A stretch of 64,000 nucleotides of DNA from Fragilaria crotonensis (GCA_022925895.1 JAKSYS010000286.1:1-64000); one strand, 5' to 3'; shown: positions 10,901 through 23,560, counted from the stretch's first letter. The notes: a model not told the origin generated them from the letters alone. Program-made: numbers and translations.

Positions 10901-11217
10901 GCTTTTTAGTCAATTCGTCTCCCATGGTTCATTTGTTTTCTGATTGGCTCTCGTCAAAATTGTTTCCATCGGTGTTCCACTTTAAAGGGGGCGTGTTGTT
11001 CCTCGTGGCGCCTATTGAACACGGTCTTCCATTGATGTTGTGCTTCTTTCAACAACTCGTCGTTTCGAGTCGATGTCACTCCTCCTGTATCTGCGACTTC
11101 ATATGAACTCGAAGTTGCTCGTACTAACTTACTCATTCTGGAATCGCTCCAGCTGGATCGTTTGATGACATGTATTGCGATTCCAGGGGAGCGGGGCGGG
11201 AGGGTATGTTTGTCTTA

Positions 11218-11526
11218 CTAGCCCTGGTAGAGAACATTGTGCTTGTTGAGCTGCTGGCCATTGTACTTGAGGGAGAACTCGTGTGAACTGCCTGTGTTTA
11301 CTTCATGGTGCCCAAGTCGTTGTTGTTGCTCTTCCTTTGCCTGGTGGAAAATATGTTCTTCTTGTTGTTGGAGTTCAAATGCAAGTTCCAGGTTTAAACA
11401 AACGTCCGAGGAGTCCGACAAATCTTCTGGGTCTTCTCCATCATGGCCCTTGTTTGCTGATCCTTCAATCCTGTTGTATTGGTAGGCAGGGCCCTCGATG
11501 GGTGCTAGCCTGCCAGTATCGACCAT
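11218..11526 (-). pseudogene. Glu/Gln-rich ORF, possible LINE B ORF1 remnant
   Basis: 102-codon frame with an acidic stretch (DGEDPEDLSDSSDV) and a Gln/Glu-rich segment that could form a coiled coil (AFELQQQEEHIFHQAKEEQQQ). It lies upstream of the LINE B endonuclease on the same strand, where ORF1 of these LINEs ends (compare the coiled-coil end of ORF1 in LINE F). No recognizable domain; assignment is by position only. Confidence 0.3.
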
Positions 11527-11734
11527 ATCCTCATCTGTACTTGCGTTGTGTTCATTGTCGTCGATGCTGTGTTGAAAGCTTTTGATGTTTCTTTTTCAGA
11601 GATCGATAAACACCAGTATCTTGTGATGAGTCTTGAACACAATTTTCTAGTTCAGTTTTTCAAGTACGTTCTGTCCGCCGTTCGTAATTGCGTATCCCGA
11701 ATAGGAAGTTGTCGCGTACCACCATCACCATGAC

Positions 11735-14150
11735 CATGACCATGACCGCTCAAGCGGCGCTCCCGGCACCTCCCGATCCAGCGGAGTATCATGATCCCCA
11801 CCATCCGAAGTATGGATTCCATACCGAGAAGTGGCACGATCCTCCCGACCTCCTCCCGACAAGAATGGTTCTCCGCAGAAGAACGTTTTCGTCGTGAAGC
11901 TAATGCCCATGCATACAGCCAACATGGTACTCCATCTAATTGGTTCCGCTATCTGACTCTCGGCTACTTTGTGTACGACGATTGTTGCAAGTTCGACGCA
12001 CTATGGATGAAGTACAGCGATGATCCGATTATCTGTCACCGAATGGTCTTGTACAATTTTTTCTATCATATCGATAGGAACTTCGACACTCCAGCGAATC
12101 TCCAAGTGTGGGCAATGGATGTATCTCAACCATACCTCCAGCGCCATGCCCCACAGTACCTTGCAATCAACACCATCATCCAAACCTGGAATGACTATAT
12201 CCATGGGGACTATGACGTCTTGGATATTGATCGCACCCAATGGACGACAGTTGGAGGATCCAAGAAGAGGCAATCCATGGATAACCCGTCTCAGAAAAGG
12301 ATGCATGACAACAGGACCTTGAACACGTCATCCACCCACCAACTACCAAACAACCAGAACGTCGCACCATCTCCAGGAAGTACATCGCCACCTGACAACC
12401 AGTCTCATGATGAAACCTCTACAGTTGGGAAGCAGTCTGTTCTACAACCAGATCTAAACGTGCCTGTGAATGATGGCACCTATCGTCTCACATTTCGTTG
12501 GCATCCGAAAGGGGACTTCTCGTTGTACAACGAACACTCTACCTTATGGTTGAAGGAGGCTCATGGAATGATGCAAGATATTTTTTCAGATGAAGACTGT
12601 TTCTTTTATCGATGGGAAAGTACCGACCTCCAGATGTCCACGACGATTTCCAAACTCGCCTGGTGAATTGCGAGAGTTTCTGTCTCCCAACATCACTTTT
12701 TACCATCCTCGTCTCAGATTATTTTTGGTGCACGAATTTGCTTCGCAGCCAAATTCCGGGTCAATGGCGCAACAGGAATCTACTGTCGACGGGCTAGGAA
12801 AACACAAAGTTCAGATTAGTCTTTCCAATTCGACAACATCCAGCGGCAAGATCGTAACAGCCGGGTACCTCTTATTCAGAGCAGCTCGCACCACTCATCG
12901 CACCAGATTCCTCCAAAGTCACGTCAACAACTTCCAAAAAGCATACCTTCGCTCCAGCACAATATGCTTTACAGGCTGCGGGCATCTGCGCCTGTATCGT
13001 CTACGAATCAATCCAATCAGTCGTCGGGAAACCGCTTCGGGATAGTTTGCCTGGATTACCTGCGTTATTCAAATCGATACCTCGACTCAACAAAATCTTG
13101 ATTTATTGGAGTCCATGTCCTCCAAGGAAGTGTGGATTCGAGCACCAGCATCCGTACGGGGAATGACGACAGCAGACAAAAACCGATCTGTCAAGTACAA
13201 AGTCAGGAACGACTAAGACCGATACATCTTCTACCTACAACCACAACAGAGGTCGAAGAGGATTCGGTTCTAGCAGACAAAAGCAGCCCCCCGGAAGCAC
13301 TACTACCGCATCAGCCCCAGGTGATGACATCGACGACCAAACGGCATTCACCCAGTCAGCAACCCAGTCAGTTGCGTCTCCATCAATGATGTCATCGGCA
13401 ACATCCCGACGATTGAACGAGCTCGAAGCTTTATTTCGGAGACAACAGCAGGAAACTTCGGAAAACGCTGTGCTCTCAACAAAAAATGCAAATAGCCTCA
13501 TACAAATCGAGACTAAACTTGGACGCCTAGATGACATGGACAATCTTCTTCAAGACAATCGGGAAAAGCTTGCTCTCACTATGGAAAGACAACAGGATTC
13601 TCATGTGCAGATCGTGGAGTTGAATATACGAGTGTCAAAACTGATGGATGTTATTGATAGAATGGCGACAAAAATTGAATCGATGACTTCGGCAATGATC
13701 ACAGGCAATAGGCCAGACTCCGAACGACGCAATCAGGAAAATCTGACCGACTGCAACAGACGACGCACGCTGGAAGAAATGAAAGATACATCGACCAACT
13801 TCACTTCCTCCGCGGATGGTACACAATCGACTACGTCATCCCAAGATCGAACGATAGCACCGAATGCGACGACGCCTCACCCGAAGCCAGCATCCACGGC
13901 GGCACACTCTTCCCCATCTAAGAAGAAGTCTCGGCCACTCCACGACGATATGGAAGAGATGTCGCTTGGCTCCAACGACTCTATGGAAACGCCAGTCGAA
14001 ACGGAAATTCCTCCATACCACGGTATACACGACATGTCACTTCCTGACTCATCTATTCTGGATGAATCGAATGATTTTTCTTACCAAACGCCCGATCCGG
14101 ACACTCAATACAACAACCATAGTGATTCGGAGGGAGGCGCCTCAAAATGA
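11735..14150 (+). pseudogene. LINE C ORF1
   Basis: Frames 11791-12666, 12590-13045 and 13386-14150 together match ORF1 of LINE F. N-terminal block: WFRYLTLGYFVYDDCCKFDALWMKY...FYHIDRNFDTPANLQVWAMDV, against LINE F WERYITFGYHAYDHCFQFETQWERM. Middle block: VNDGTYRLTFRWHPKG, against INDGTIRITVKWKPAK. The C-terminal part has a helical coiled-coil-like region (ELEALFRRQQQETSENAVLSTKNANSL) and an S/T/P-rich tail. In LINE C the first two blocks share one frame, whereas LINE F has a frameshift between them. Function (RNA binding/particle formation) is inferred from ORF1 position only. Confidence 0.7.
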
Positions 14151-14460
14151 TACATCACCAAGATGCATCATCCCAGCCAATGACGATGGAGAGCATTGAC
14201 AATGTGAACATGGCAGACCAGCAGCACCCGACCACCAATGAGGCGACCGCAGATCCCGACGCTCACCGCCGACCAACCACAGTTCAAAAAGGAAGATATA
14301 TGTCGCGAGGGGAGGATCGACATCCACCCATCTACACGTCTCAGATTCTTCTTTTTCCATCGACCAGACCGGGGAGGATGATTCGGAGGAAGACCAGACA
14401 CTCAGGCAAATGTTACTTTGGTGATGCGATTATCTACAAAGCAAAGGTTCTACCCGAGTT

Positions 14461-15275
14461 ATGTTTCAGAACGTTAAAGGACTGACCTTCAATCAAACAG
14501 GCGATGACTACAACTACTATATGTCATCCATGGGATCATACTCGATTGACATCTTCGGTATGGCGGAGACCACCGGCTGGCAACACCCACACGTGCAGGC
14601 AAAGTTCAAGTATTGTCTACGCAAACAATTAAAACTCGGAAAAGCAGTGTTTGGATCGCCGACTCAAGAGATAGATCAGCTTGCAGACAACGAAACCTTT
14701 CAAGCTGCGGATCAACACAGGTTGTAAGTGGCAATGTGACAACGACGGTGTTTGGGCCACCCATTACGGATTCAACTGGACTGGGACGATGGTGCGGCTT
14801 TACTCTAATCGGCAAGAAGGAACTTAAATTGAGTATTCTCACAGGTTATAGGACTTGCAGTGGTTCCATTGCGTCATCACCACTAGGAAGCACCTTTCAC
14901 CGAGAGTATACTTATTTTAGGAGCAACAGGAGAAACCCGCAACCGAGACGACGTTTCTCCGCGATCTTGGCAATCAGGTTCGGGATTTACAGCACCAAGG
15001 ACATGCGATTCTCGTTATGATGGATGCCAACTCAGTATTGGAAAATGATCACCACCTCCAAGAATTCCTTCAGACCCATGATCTTAGGGACTTACATAAC
15101 AACAATCCAGCCCTCGACCTACATTGATCTACCGACCGCAGGATTGATTACATGTTTGATGTCCCAGAACCGCAGCAGCAACATGTCGTCAGGGCACACT
15201 CGTATTTTGAAGGACCTCAGTCCGACCACAGGGCTTTGTATGTCGACCTCTTCTTTCCCAACTGATCGGCATTGA
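14461..15275 (+). pseudogene. LINE C endonuclease
   Basis: Starts with MFQNVKGLTFNQTGDDYNYYMSSM, equivalent to FFQNVKGLTYSFTGEDYDYYMTST of LINE F. FGMAETTGWQH follows (catalytic Glu region), then frame-shifted pieces carrying GLGRWCGFTLIGKKELKLSILTGYRTCSGS and, near 15010-15240, VMMDANS and the SDHRAL-type end (cagtccgaccacagggc). At least three frameshifts, non-functional. Confidence 0.7.
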
Positions 15276-15329
15276 AGCAACGGAACCAGTAATGTTGACG
15301 CACCCAGGAGATGGCTTCAGAGCGGTAAT

Positions 15330-16100
15330 ATGGAATCAGTTGATCTCTATCGGGAAAAAATGAAAGAGTACTATGTCAGGCACAACATGAAACAGCGGAT
15401 AGATACCCTTTTCAAAACACATCATACACTTTCCCGAAAGCAAGTCAGACGTCTTTTGACAGCATGGGATGAAGACCAAGGGAGAGCGATGAGATCGGCG
15501 GAAGAAGCGCTGGCAATAAAACCAAAGAAGTATGCGTGGTCTCCTCGACTTCGGAACGATGGCGTGATAATGAGGTACTGGAAGCTTCGGATGCGGGAAG
15601 TCACTCACTCAGAAGACTACTCGACTACATTCGATTGATGGGAAAGACAAATCCAGGGTTTTGACGGCACGTTCCAACTCCCGGATCGCAACAATATGTT
15701 GACTGTCACCGAAGTGAGACAGCGCTTGAATCAAGCTACAAAAGCCCTTCGACAGACTCAGAAACGCGCGACGACGAGTAGAGTAAGAAGCTATGAGGAA
15801 CTCCTTGCAACTTTCGAGACCGACGAAAATTCCACTACCAAACACGAATCCCAACGACGCGCCAAGATCATGTATCGAACTATAAAAGCGGAAGCGAGCA
15901 AACGACTTTTTGGCAAACTTCGTCAGACTCTTCATCCGTCGGAACACACAAGCCTGACTCAAATACAAGTACCACGTCCAGTCGATACAAGCCAAAGAAC
16001 GGAACCAGGCCAAGTCCACAACATCCTGCAACACTACGACACAGACCAGCTAGTGTGGACACGATCATTACAAGGGAAGACATTGAAGCTCATATACTGA
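15330..16100 (+). pseudogene. LINE C EN-RT linker
   Basis: Frame 15330-15638 (LYREKMKEYYVRHNMKQRIDTLF...SRKQVRRLLTAWDEDQGRAM) and frame 15696-16100 (EVRQRLNQATKALRQTQKRATTSRVRSYEELLATFETDENS) match the LINE F linker (QYYKEHKMVERMQQLFSTHTTLSRSKLKKKLEQWDQDQGRAM; LAKYETDTNSE). Helical, charged, no catalytic motif. A stop/frameshift near 15637 separates the two. Confidence 0.65.
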
Positions 16101-16379
16101 GCTTCAATCGAAGCATTTCGCAGCAGCAGAATCACCATGTGGGAGCGGTATCATACACGACGCGCTAACTTTTACAAGTCTGTCAGACGAGGCTGAACAA
16201 GTTCTCCGAGGATCTATCCCAAAGGAGTGGTATGGAGATAGAACGCTCCTTCGAGAGTTCCTAGCATCATTCCAGATTCCCGACTCGGTCTTGGAAGGTA
16301 AACCAATAAACTGGAAATCTCAAACGACGACATCATCAAAGGTTTCACGTCATGGAGACAACAACAACATCCCCATCAG

Positions 16380-17800
16380 GAGACACCTCGGGCATTACAA
16401 AGCTATGATCAAGGACCCAGCTTGTTAAACTGCTTCCGGAAATTCTTAAACATAGCGATCACACGCGGCATTGCTCCACCGAGATGGTGCAAAGCGGTGA
16501 ACATCATGATTGAAAAGGACAAGGGACGGCCAAAAATAAATCGACTTCGAATAATACATCTGTTTGAAGCGGATTATAATTTTTTCCTCAAGATATGGGG
16601 ATCACGTTTGGTACGACGATCTGTTCAAATGAACTTGCTCAACGAAGGCCAGCATGGATCAGTCCCTGGGCGAACAACCATGGATCCAGTGATGTTAAAT
16701 CAACTAACAACCGATCTCAGTCGGGTCCTCAAAGTCAACTACGTAAGGTTTGATAATGACGCATCGGCTTGTTTCGATCGGATAATAGTTGCCCTCGGCA
16801 TGATGGCGGCTCGGAGATGCGGGATGCCAAAGGAGGCCGTCCGAACGCACGCAACGGCATTACAACTGATGCAATATATGGTGAAAACGATACACGGAGT
16901 TTCATCCGACTCATACAGAGGTACTATGATGGCACCATTATTTGGAACTGGGCAAGGAAGCGGTGCATCACCGGCGGTGTGGTTATCACTGGTGGTCATC
17001 CTATTAAACACTTTGGAACGAGTGGTCCCGAACAGGATACGGTTCAAATCGGCAGACGGGAATATAGTACATGAACGGTTGGTTGATGCTTCGTCGACGA
17101 TACTGCTATAGGCTTAACGGACAACGGGGACTTATCCTTGACGGCGCTTGTTCAAGCATTGGAAAAGTGGCGCAAACATGGAGCAACTACACTTCTCGGG
17201 CGGAGCATTAAATCTTTCCAAATGCTCGTGGTATGTCATGTTCTGGAACTGGCGTCAGGGTAGACCTGTACTTCAAGAGATTGACGCTGCCGATCCAGCA
17301 ATCCAACTCTTTCAAGGTTCCAATCACCGGAGACCAGTGACCATACGTCGTCAATCACTCACAGCAGCCTCACGTATCTTGGGGATCTATCAGACACCAC
17401 TTGGCGATTTTTCCGAGCATATCCGAGTTCTCAAAAAGAAGGCTGATCAATATGCAGGATACATAAGATCACCGACGTTGACATCGACAGACATTCGCGT
17501 TTTCCACCGGTCAATTTATTCTCCTGCGATGCGTTACTCCCTTCCTGCCATTGCAGCCGACGAGGAGGAACTGGAAAGTATCCAATCAAAGATCATTCCC
17601 ACCATCGTACAGCGTTTGGGCTTCTCGTCAAAAATGTCGACAGCTATTCGTCATGGACCAGTATCTATGGGAGGTTTAAATCTTTTTGACATCAGAACGG
17701 AATGTGGGATTGAAATGATCAAATACTTCCGACACGAAAGTTTGGTAATACAAAGGTTGGCCAACTGTTACTCCTCCAATTGCAGGCATCTCAAATAGAA
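16380..17800 (+). pseudogene. LINE C reverse transcriptase
   Basis: Frame 16422-17111 has ITRGIAPPRWCKAVNIMIEKDKG, RLRIIHLFEADYNFF, the palm motif FDNDASACFDRIIV and GTGQGSGASPAVWL. The xxDD box falls in a frameshift near 17093: the shifted reading gives VDDTAIGLTDNGDL while the open frame terminates. Frame 17148-17798 continues with FSGGALNLSKCSWYVMFWNW and the thumb. It would have been the polymerase of the element; clearly broken. Confidence 0.82.
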
Positions 17801-19194
17801 TCTGGACCGATACAACTCCTCGAGGATCCCTCCATTCAGATTGGATATTTGACACCGACCTGGATATTATCGATGCGACAATTCCTGTCCAATCACAATA
17901 TACGCATCACTTTGACGGACACATTTCAGATTGCATTGCAAGGAAAAGATGATCAATACATTATGGATCTCAAACGACTGCAGGGATATACCACTCGACA
18001 ACAGAAAGATTTGAATTTTGCTCGGTTATATCTCCAAGTGACAACTTTAGCTGAATTAGTTGACACGACTGAGAATGGCAAGATAGCGATATGGGCGTTA
18101 GAAGGGACCCGTCCGACAAGCTTCATGGACAACAAAGCCTGGCCGAGACAAGAAAGGATTACTCACCAGCAACAACGTCTGTGGAAAAGGTATATCTCGG
18201 CGCATTACTTGCGGTACGATAGATTCTGGCGGACACCACCGAGACCAACGCTACGAGATGTGAAAGAAACCATCGCCACGACTACAGCGACGGGACCAAG
18301 GACGTTAAAGAAAAATAAGGTCACTACCCAGAGGAAGGCGTCGTCTGCTTACACACACACGACAACATTTCCGATGATGTCTTGTGGGAGGAATGCCAAA
18401 CAAAACAAACATTGACCATTGCAACGGACGGCGGTCTCAAAGGAAGGAAAGGGACTTTTGGTTGGCTAGTCAGCACTCCGAATGAAACCATTTTAGCGGA
18501 AGGTGCAGGACCAGTGGATGGGCCATTCGACGCAGCTAACTCAACACGGTGCGAGTTAGGCGGATACGCGGCATCATTGTTATTTATCTCACTTCTTCAC
18601 CATCTATGGGGCAAAAAACATAAATGCGACTTTCGATGGGTAACCGACAGCAAAGCAGCCATATCGAAGGTTGAACACCAGACGACAAAGTCACATAAGA
18701 AAATGCGACAACCGAGCAACGCGGATTATCTGGGCATCATAAAAGCTGAGACGTCGTCGATCCGAAGACGCATTCGTCCAGTTTGGGTTAAAGGTCACCA
18801 ACAGACATCTCGCAACGGTGCTCAAAACAAGGACATCATCAGGAACAATCATGTTGACCAACTGGCGACGTGGTATCGCAATCACAAATTCTACCGGCAA
18901 TCAGAGCACACTGATCATACCCCGGAAGCAAAGGTGACAATCTCCGTCAATGGTATACGCGTCGTTGGACAAGAAGAAGCGACTCTGCGGTATCATATCA
19001 ATGGCTACCACCTCCGACAGTATATACAATCGCGACAGAAGTGGACCAACAGAATATGGAATACAGTCGATATAGAGTTGTTTGGACTGTTCTACCGAAA
19101 GCTTCCATCGAGAGATCAAGTGGCACACACACGGTTCATATTCGACCAGTGGCATACTGGAGAACACCGCCAACCGATCAATACCACACAAAAT
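17780..19194 (+). pseudogene. LINE C RT connection and RNase H, truncated by Copia-D LTR
   Basis: Frame 17780-18415 matches the LINE F connection (IQIGYLTPTWILSMRQFL...ARLYLQVTTLAELV). Frame 18382 onward is RNase H: TLTIATDGGLKGRKGTFGW (Asp), STRCELGGYAASLL (Glu), FRWVTDSKAAISKV (Asp) and VWVKGHQQ (His). It ends at 19194 in the region equivalent to LKHQPSHVKFIHNQ of LINE F. The open frame then reads about 30 codons of LTR before stopping. Confidence 0.82.
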
Positions 19195-19592
19195 TGTCAG
19201 TGCATATATTCTTTATCTCCGCAGCACCGTGCTACTGCCTACTGCGCACGGTCGACTACCCATGGTCGTAGCTGCGCGCCATGATGTGCGCTACTATGAT
19301 TAGTCTAGTTTAAACGCCGATGTACTTTCGGCTCACAACTTAATATAATCCTTTATTACCTCAATCGCATTCTTGCCGGTCTATCTGATCGTAAGGGTGA
19401 AGGGGCAGAAGGATATACTCAGCCACAACGCTAACGCCATCAACACACACAACGCGCAATCGTATCGGTATCGCCACGCGTTGTGCCTTCTTGTTCCTGC
19501 GTTCGCACCTCTTCATTGCGACGGCCTCGTCCTAACCTGACTCCCAAGCGAGTCACTGTTTGTGGAGCCGCCGTACTAGGGAGGGTCTCACA
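19195..19592 (+). repeat. Copia-D 5' LTR
   Basis: 398-bp LTR with TG...CA ends. It contains a CA-rich microsatellite (catcaacacacacaac) that is 4 bp longer in the 3' LTR. Confidence 0.93.
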
Positions 19593-19605
19593 GGTTATGA
19601 GCCCA
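19593..19605 (+). other. Copia-D primer-binding site, matches initiator tRNA-Met anticodon arm
   Basis: Immediately after the LTR the sequence reads ggttatgagccca. Its complement, TGGGCTCATAACC, is the anticodon stem-loop of a tRNA-Met with a CAT anticodon. Drosophila copia has an almost identical site (GGTTATGGGCCCAG, recalled) and primes with a cleaved 5' half of initiator tRNA-Met. Half-tRNA priming is therefore inferred. Confidence 0.75.
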
Positions 19606-19771
19606 AATTCTACGACTGCTTTCTGCGCCTTCTCCGACTGATTTCGAGTTCTCTCGTGTTCTTTGTTGTCGCACGATTCCCAAGATACGGGGAACCACGT
19701 AGCCACTCCGTGTCAGAAATACTCTCCGACCAAACACCCGGGACCGCATATTTCTGAAACACGATAATAAA

Positions 19772-21860
19772 ATGGTGGACGCAGAGGAGGTTCAATATGA
19801 CAATGACTGTCTTGTCATATCCATTGATATTGTGGACTGCCCGATGGCAGAAATCCCACTCACAGAGGTCTTTGATGTGCCTACGATGTCGCTTACGGGA
19901 GACTATCATGATCTCATCCGAACAGCGTTTTGCAACAACTCGAAGACACTACATGGTTGTCGGAAGATTTACTGCCTACGTTGACCGATCCCGGTTTCGG
20001 CATGTATCACGCCCGCAGCCGCAACTCCGTCATCTCGTTGCGCAAGCCGGCGCTTCAGCGTCTCATCATCCAACGTCTCAAGGAACGTTCTCGCCCATCC
20101 GACATCGTGCACGTTCCTATCATGATCCGTTTCCTGCTTCCAGATAACGAAATTCCGAAGCCACCGGGATCCTCTGCCTCCTCCCAGAGTACTCACGGGA
20201 GCCGATCTCATCGCTCGCGCCAAGGCCCTCCTTCGGTTGTTGATACGTCTGCCCCGATGGATGTCCCTGTGAACGTGGTTGCACCCGGAATGAACGAGGA
20301 GATTGCACCAACCGCTGATGATGCTGAAATAACCGACTCTACGGCCGCAATCCCCACCTTCCGCGGGCAACCTGTGGACACTCGCCCAACAGGCGGACAT
20401 GGACCTCCGTTTGCTGCTGGACGGTTCCACACTCCCCGAACCTCGCCCCTCTTCAATTCGACAACTCGACCGCGCACGAGTGGTGGAAATCTGACTCGGA
20501 CGCCTACACGTATGCATCCTTTCTCTGCAGAAGTCACTTTCGGCGCCGAATCCTACGAAGATTACATGAGTCAATTCATGTATGGAGAAGTCAAGTTCAA
20601 AGATTTTCGCAAGGCTAGCTTCCCAAGATTCGACTCGTCCAAAAACGATTCGTTCGTACACTGGTTCAAACTCTTTTGTTCCACATGCTTACAATGGGGA
20701 GTGTGGTGTCCACCGTATGAATCTGCAAAGGAAGACAAAATCCACGGTGCCTGGTGGACCTGGCTCCCTGCTTCCGTCCGAGAGAAAGACTCTTTCATGT
20801 CTGGTCTGATCTACACCGCTTTGAGTCAGGACTCCACATTTCCCAGTGGTTCCCGGGAACATGGTGCCGTTGAGGGATGTCCACCGCAGGCGGGATACCA
20901 TGCTATCTATTCCCTATTTCGCCTCCATCATCCCATGTTACATTCAGTTTTCTCGACCGCAAGCGAGATTCCTCGCCAACGACGAACGGAGCCATTCAGC
21001 CTCTACATTCGTCGGCTTCAAGATTTCATGGTACGCGAACGACAGGCCACGCGCACCTACACAGAGTCCGAAGCCCTCGACTTGTCAGTCCGGAATCTCA
21101 CGTCCGAATGGCGTCCCGAGATCCGTCGCCTCGTTGAACGTGACAAACGGACCGGACTTGATGGCACGCTCCCTTTCAAGCTCTCGCTGGCACAACTCGC
21201 CACCACGTTCGTCGAATACGCCTCCGAGATTGGTCGTGACCCCCCGTCGACTCAGGCGTCACATCCCGGCCGGAACCCAGCATCCATCATTCGCCGAATC
21301 GAAACAGCCTCCCCGGATTTCTCTTCCAGCACCGACGACACCCTCGACGATGAGGAAATGGACATCATGATCCGCGCCATCTCCCAGAATCAAAATGCAT
21401 CTTCTGTCTGCCTCGGATGCCACAACCCCGGCCACAAGCTCGAAGACTGCAACCGTTTCGTTGATTATATTGTGGCAGAAGGTTTGGCTCAGCGCCATCC
21501 ACAGCTTAAGGTGCAGATCGCGAATTCGCACAAGCAATTTCGCAGTCGACTGACGTCTACCGGAAACCAAAACCGCCCACACTCTGGTGCTCCTGTCAAC
21601 CGACCCATGCGTCGCATCCTGGAAGATGCTGTCTCGGATGTCCACGAAGCCTCCACTGAAAACCCCCCTCGGGTTGACGAGGATGACGACGATGGTCCCG
21701 ACGGTTTCCAACAGAACTCCATCCGTGCCACCGACCTTGACGACTCTGACTTCGAAGACTGCTTCGACACACCCACTGTCAGCTCTGTTGTTGTCACTGT
21801 CGCTCGCACTGGCCCTTCGCTCCCGGCGTCAGAAACCATCCGACTCAGCGAGGCATCCGA
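19772..21860 (+). pseudogene. Copia-D Gag
   Basis: An N-terminal frame starts at ATG 19772 (MVDAEEVQYDNDCLVISIDIVD...DYHDLIRTAF). A frameshift near 19930 leads into the long frame 19930-22305. The latter has a Ser/Pro-rich region, then a capsid-like block (FRKASFPRFDSSKNDSFVHWFKLFCSTC...HRPYTF). A zinc knuckle near 21410-21455 reads CLGCHNPGHKLEDCNRF, fitting CxxCxxxGHxxxxC. This would bind and package element RNA. Frame 19930-22305 stays open for 791 codons, the best-preserved part of the element, and runs on into the protease region. Confidence 0.85.
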
Positions 21861-22310
21861 CCCAATCCTCCTCCGTCGTTTGGCAGAGACGTATGACCGC
21901 ACACAGCACCTCTCGTTTGCGCATGCAGATAATGGCTCGATGGCATGTACCGCCAACGATCGCAGGCTCCTATTCGCGTACCGCCCCCTCACTCGCACAA
22001 ATGTCCGCCTGTTTGATGCCGGTCACCATGCACACCATCCCGTTGGTGTCGGTTTCCTTGTATCCCCGTTGACAACCGTGGAAGTGCCGGAAGCCCATCG
22101 TCCGTATACATTCGGACGTATTTCACCCCCACGATCCCAGGGATCATCATCTCGCACGCTGCCATTGCAAAACAGCTTGGCACCGACGGGTATCACATGT
22201 CAAGTTTCACCGAAGGTCCCGGACACATTCTGTTCCCGCATCGCCTCCGACGCTCGCAGGATATCTATATCATCTTGCAACCAACGGAAAGGCGAGGCGG
22301 CCTAACCTTC
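21861..22310 (+). pseudogene. Copia-D protease region
   Basis: The long Gag frame continues with LSFAHADNGSMACTANDRRLLFAYRPL. This sits where copia elements have their D-S/T-G aspartic protease, and the motif here is DNGS. VRLFDAGHHAHHPVGVGFLV follows. A frameshift near 22200 leads to frame 22197-22829 (GPGHILFPHRLRRSQDIYIILQP). Identity is by position and the flanking conserved block, since the catalytic triad is altered. Confidence 0.55.
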
Positions 22311-22509
22311 ACTGAGGCCCTGATCACTCCAACTGCCGAAGCTCACTTGGCGCCGCTTCCACATGATCAATTCGTTCGGAAGCTCTGCACCGAACATACC
22401 CAAGTATCTGCGGCAAGCATCCTCGACCCAATTGACGGAATGACCTGTGGCGCATGTCCTCCTCCTTCGACTTTTGTGACACAAGTCAACGTCGACGACG
22501 CCGGAACAA

Positions 22510-23560
22510 ATGATTCTCCCGAGTTCATCGCACACAGGCCTTTGTTATTGGATGATGATCGCCAATTCCCTGAGTTCTCATCGGAATCAGTGTGCCAAAA
22601 GTCAAACGACAGGCCCAATCGAAGGTTACCCTGTCCTATCGTTAAGTCGCTCTGCCCTACGGATGTTATGGCATCAACGACTGGGTCACATCAATTTTCG
22701 TCGCCTATCAGAGATGCACCGTTTCGTAAAGGCATGCCCCAGTTCAAAATCCCGAGCGAAATTGAGGGATGTCAATCTGTCTCGCCGCGAAACTTCGGAA
22801 AGCTCCAGCCGGGACGAAGACAACGATGAGAGCAACGGAATGCTATCAAGGTGTCTCGATCGATTTTGGTTTCATGGTACAGAAAAGCCGGGACTCGAAC
22901 GACACAACAACCTCGTCGGTTTAAACGGCGAGACGTGCTACGTTCTCTTGACCGACCATTACAGCGGTCGCCTATTCGGACGTGCCTTCGCCACTAAGGC
23001 ACCGCCCATTGAGTGGATCAATAGCTGGCTTGCCAGCAATGCCCTAAATGCACCGACAAATATGTCCGCATGGACGGAGGCGGCGAACTGGGCAAATGTC
23101 GCGAGATCCACCGAACTTTCTCGAACTTTGGATACTCGGTGGAACTCACAGGACCAGACTCCTCACACCAAAATGGACCTGGTGAGCGACCTCACCAAAC
23201 CATTGGCGATGCCCTCGAACCATGCTCTCCGGTGCGGACCTTCGGCCAAACTTCTGGCCATATGCGTTCTATCACTACATCCGCTTGTACAATTTCGTCC
23301 CTCACGGCGATCGGCCTTCAAGTCCGTACGAGATGTGTGGCGCTCCGCTCCCAAACCTGGCAAAGCTCCGCACCTTTGGCTGCCGCATCACGTTCGTCCA
23401 ACGACTGCTCGATACGGTCGCGTTGTCCCGAATTCCCGACTTGGTGTTTTCCTCGGATACTCCCGCTCCTGAAGATCATGTACTATTTCGACCTCAGGAG
23501 TTCGACCGTGAAGACTGCCACTCATGCACGGTTTGACGAAGGAATGAATGACTTAGATGA
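22510..23560 (+). pseudogene. Copia-D integrase
   Basis: Frame 22510-23472 holds ALRMLWHQRLGHINFRRLSEMHRFVKACP, the H...H part of the integrase zinc domain. The core start follows with the first Asp (YVLLTDHYSGRLFGRAFATK). A frameshift near 23070 moves to frame 23070, with the second Asp (MDGGGELGKCREIHRTF) and the Glu (SHQNGPGERPHQTIGDALE). Frame 23222-23536 carries the post-core block (FVPHGDRPSSPYEMCGA...LRTFGCRITFVQ). All three DDE residues are present but spread over three frames, so the enzyme is inactive as encoded. Confidence 0.85.

Larger units (their letters stand above)
11637..19194 (+). mobile_element. LINE C, non-LTR retrotransposon, 3'-truncated
   Basis: Plus-strand relative of LINE F. 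The 5' end is placed at 11637 because it starts acacaatttt, as LINE F does right next to its target duplication (acacaatttc). Both share GAAGTTGTC(G/A)CGTACC just before ORF1. The order is ORF1, endonuclease, linker, reverse transcriptase and RNase H. At least eight frameshifts split the frames. The element stops at 19194 where the left LTR of Copia-D begins. The zinc-finger/C-terminal part and 3' tail present in LINE F are missing, and do not reappear after the right LTR. Confidence 0.88.
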
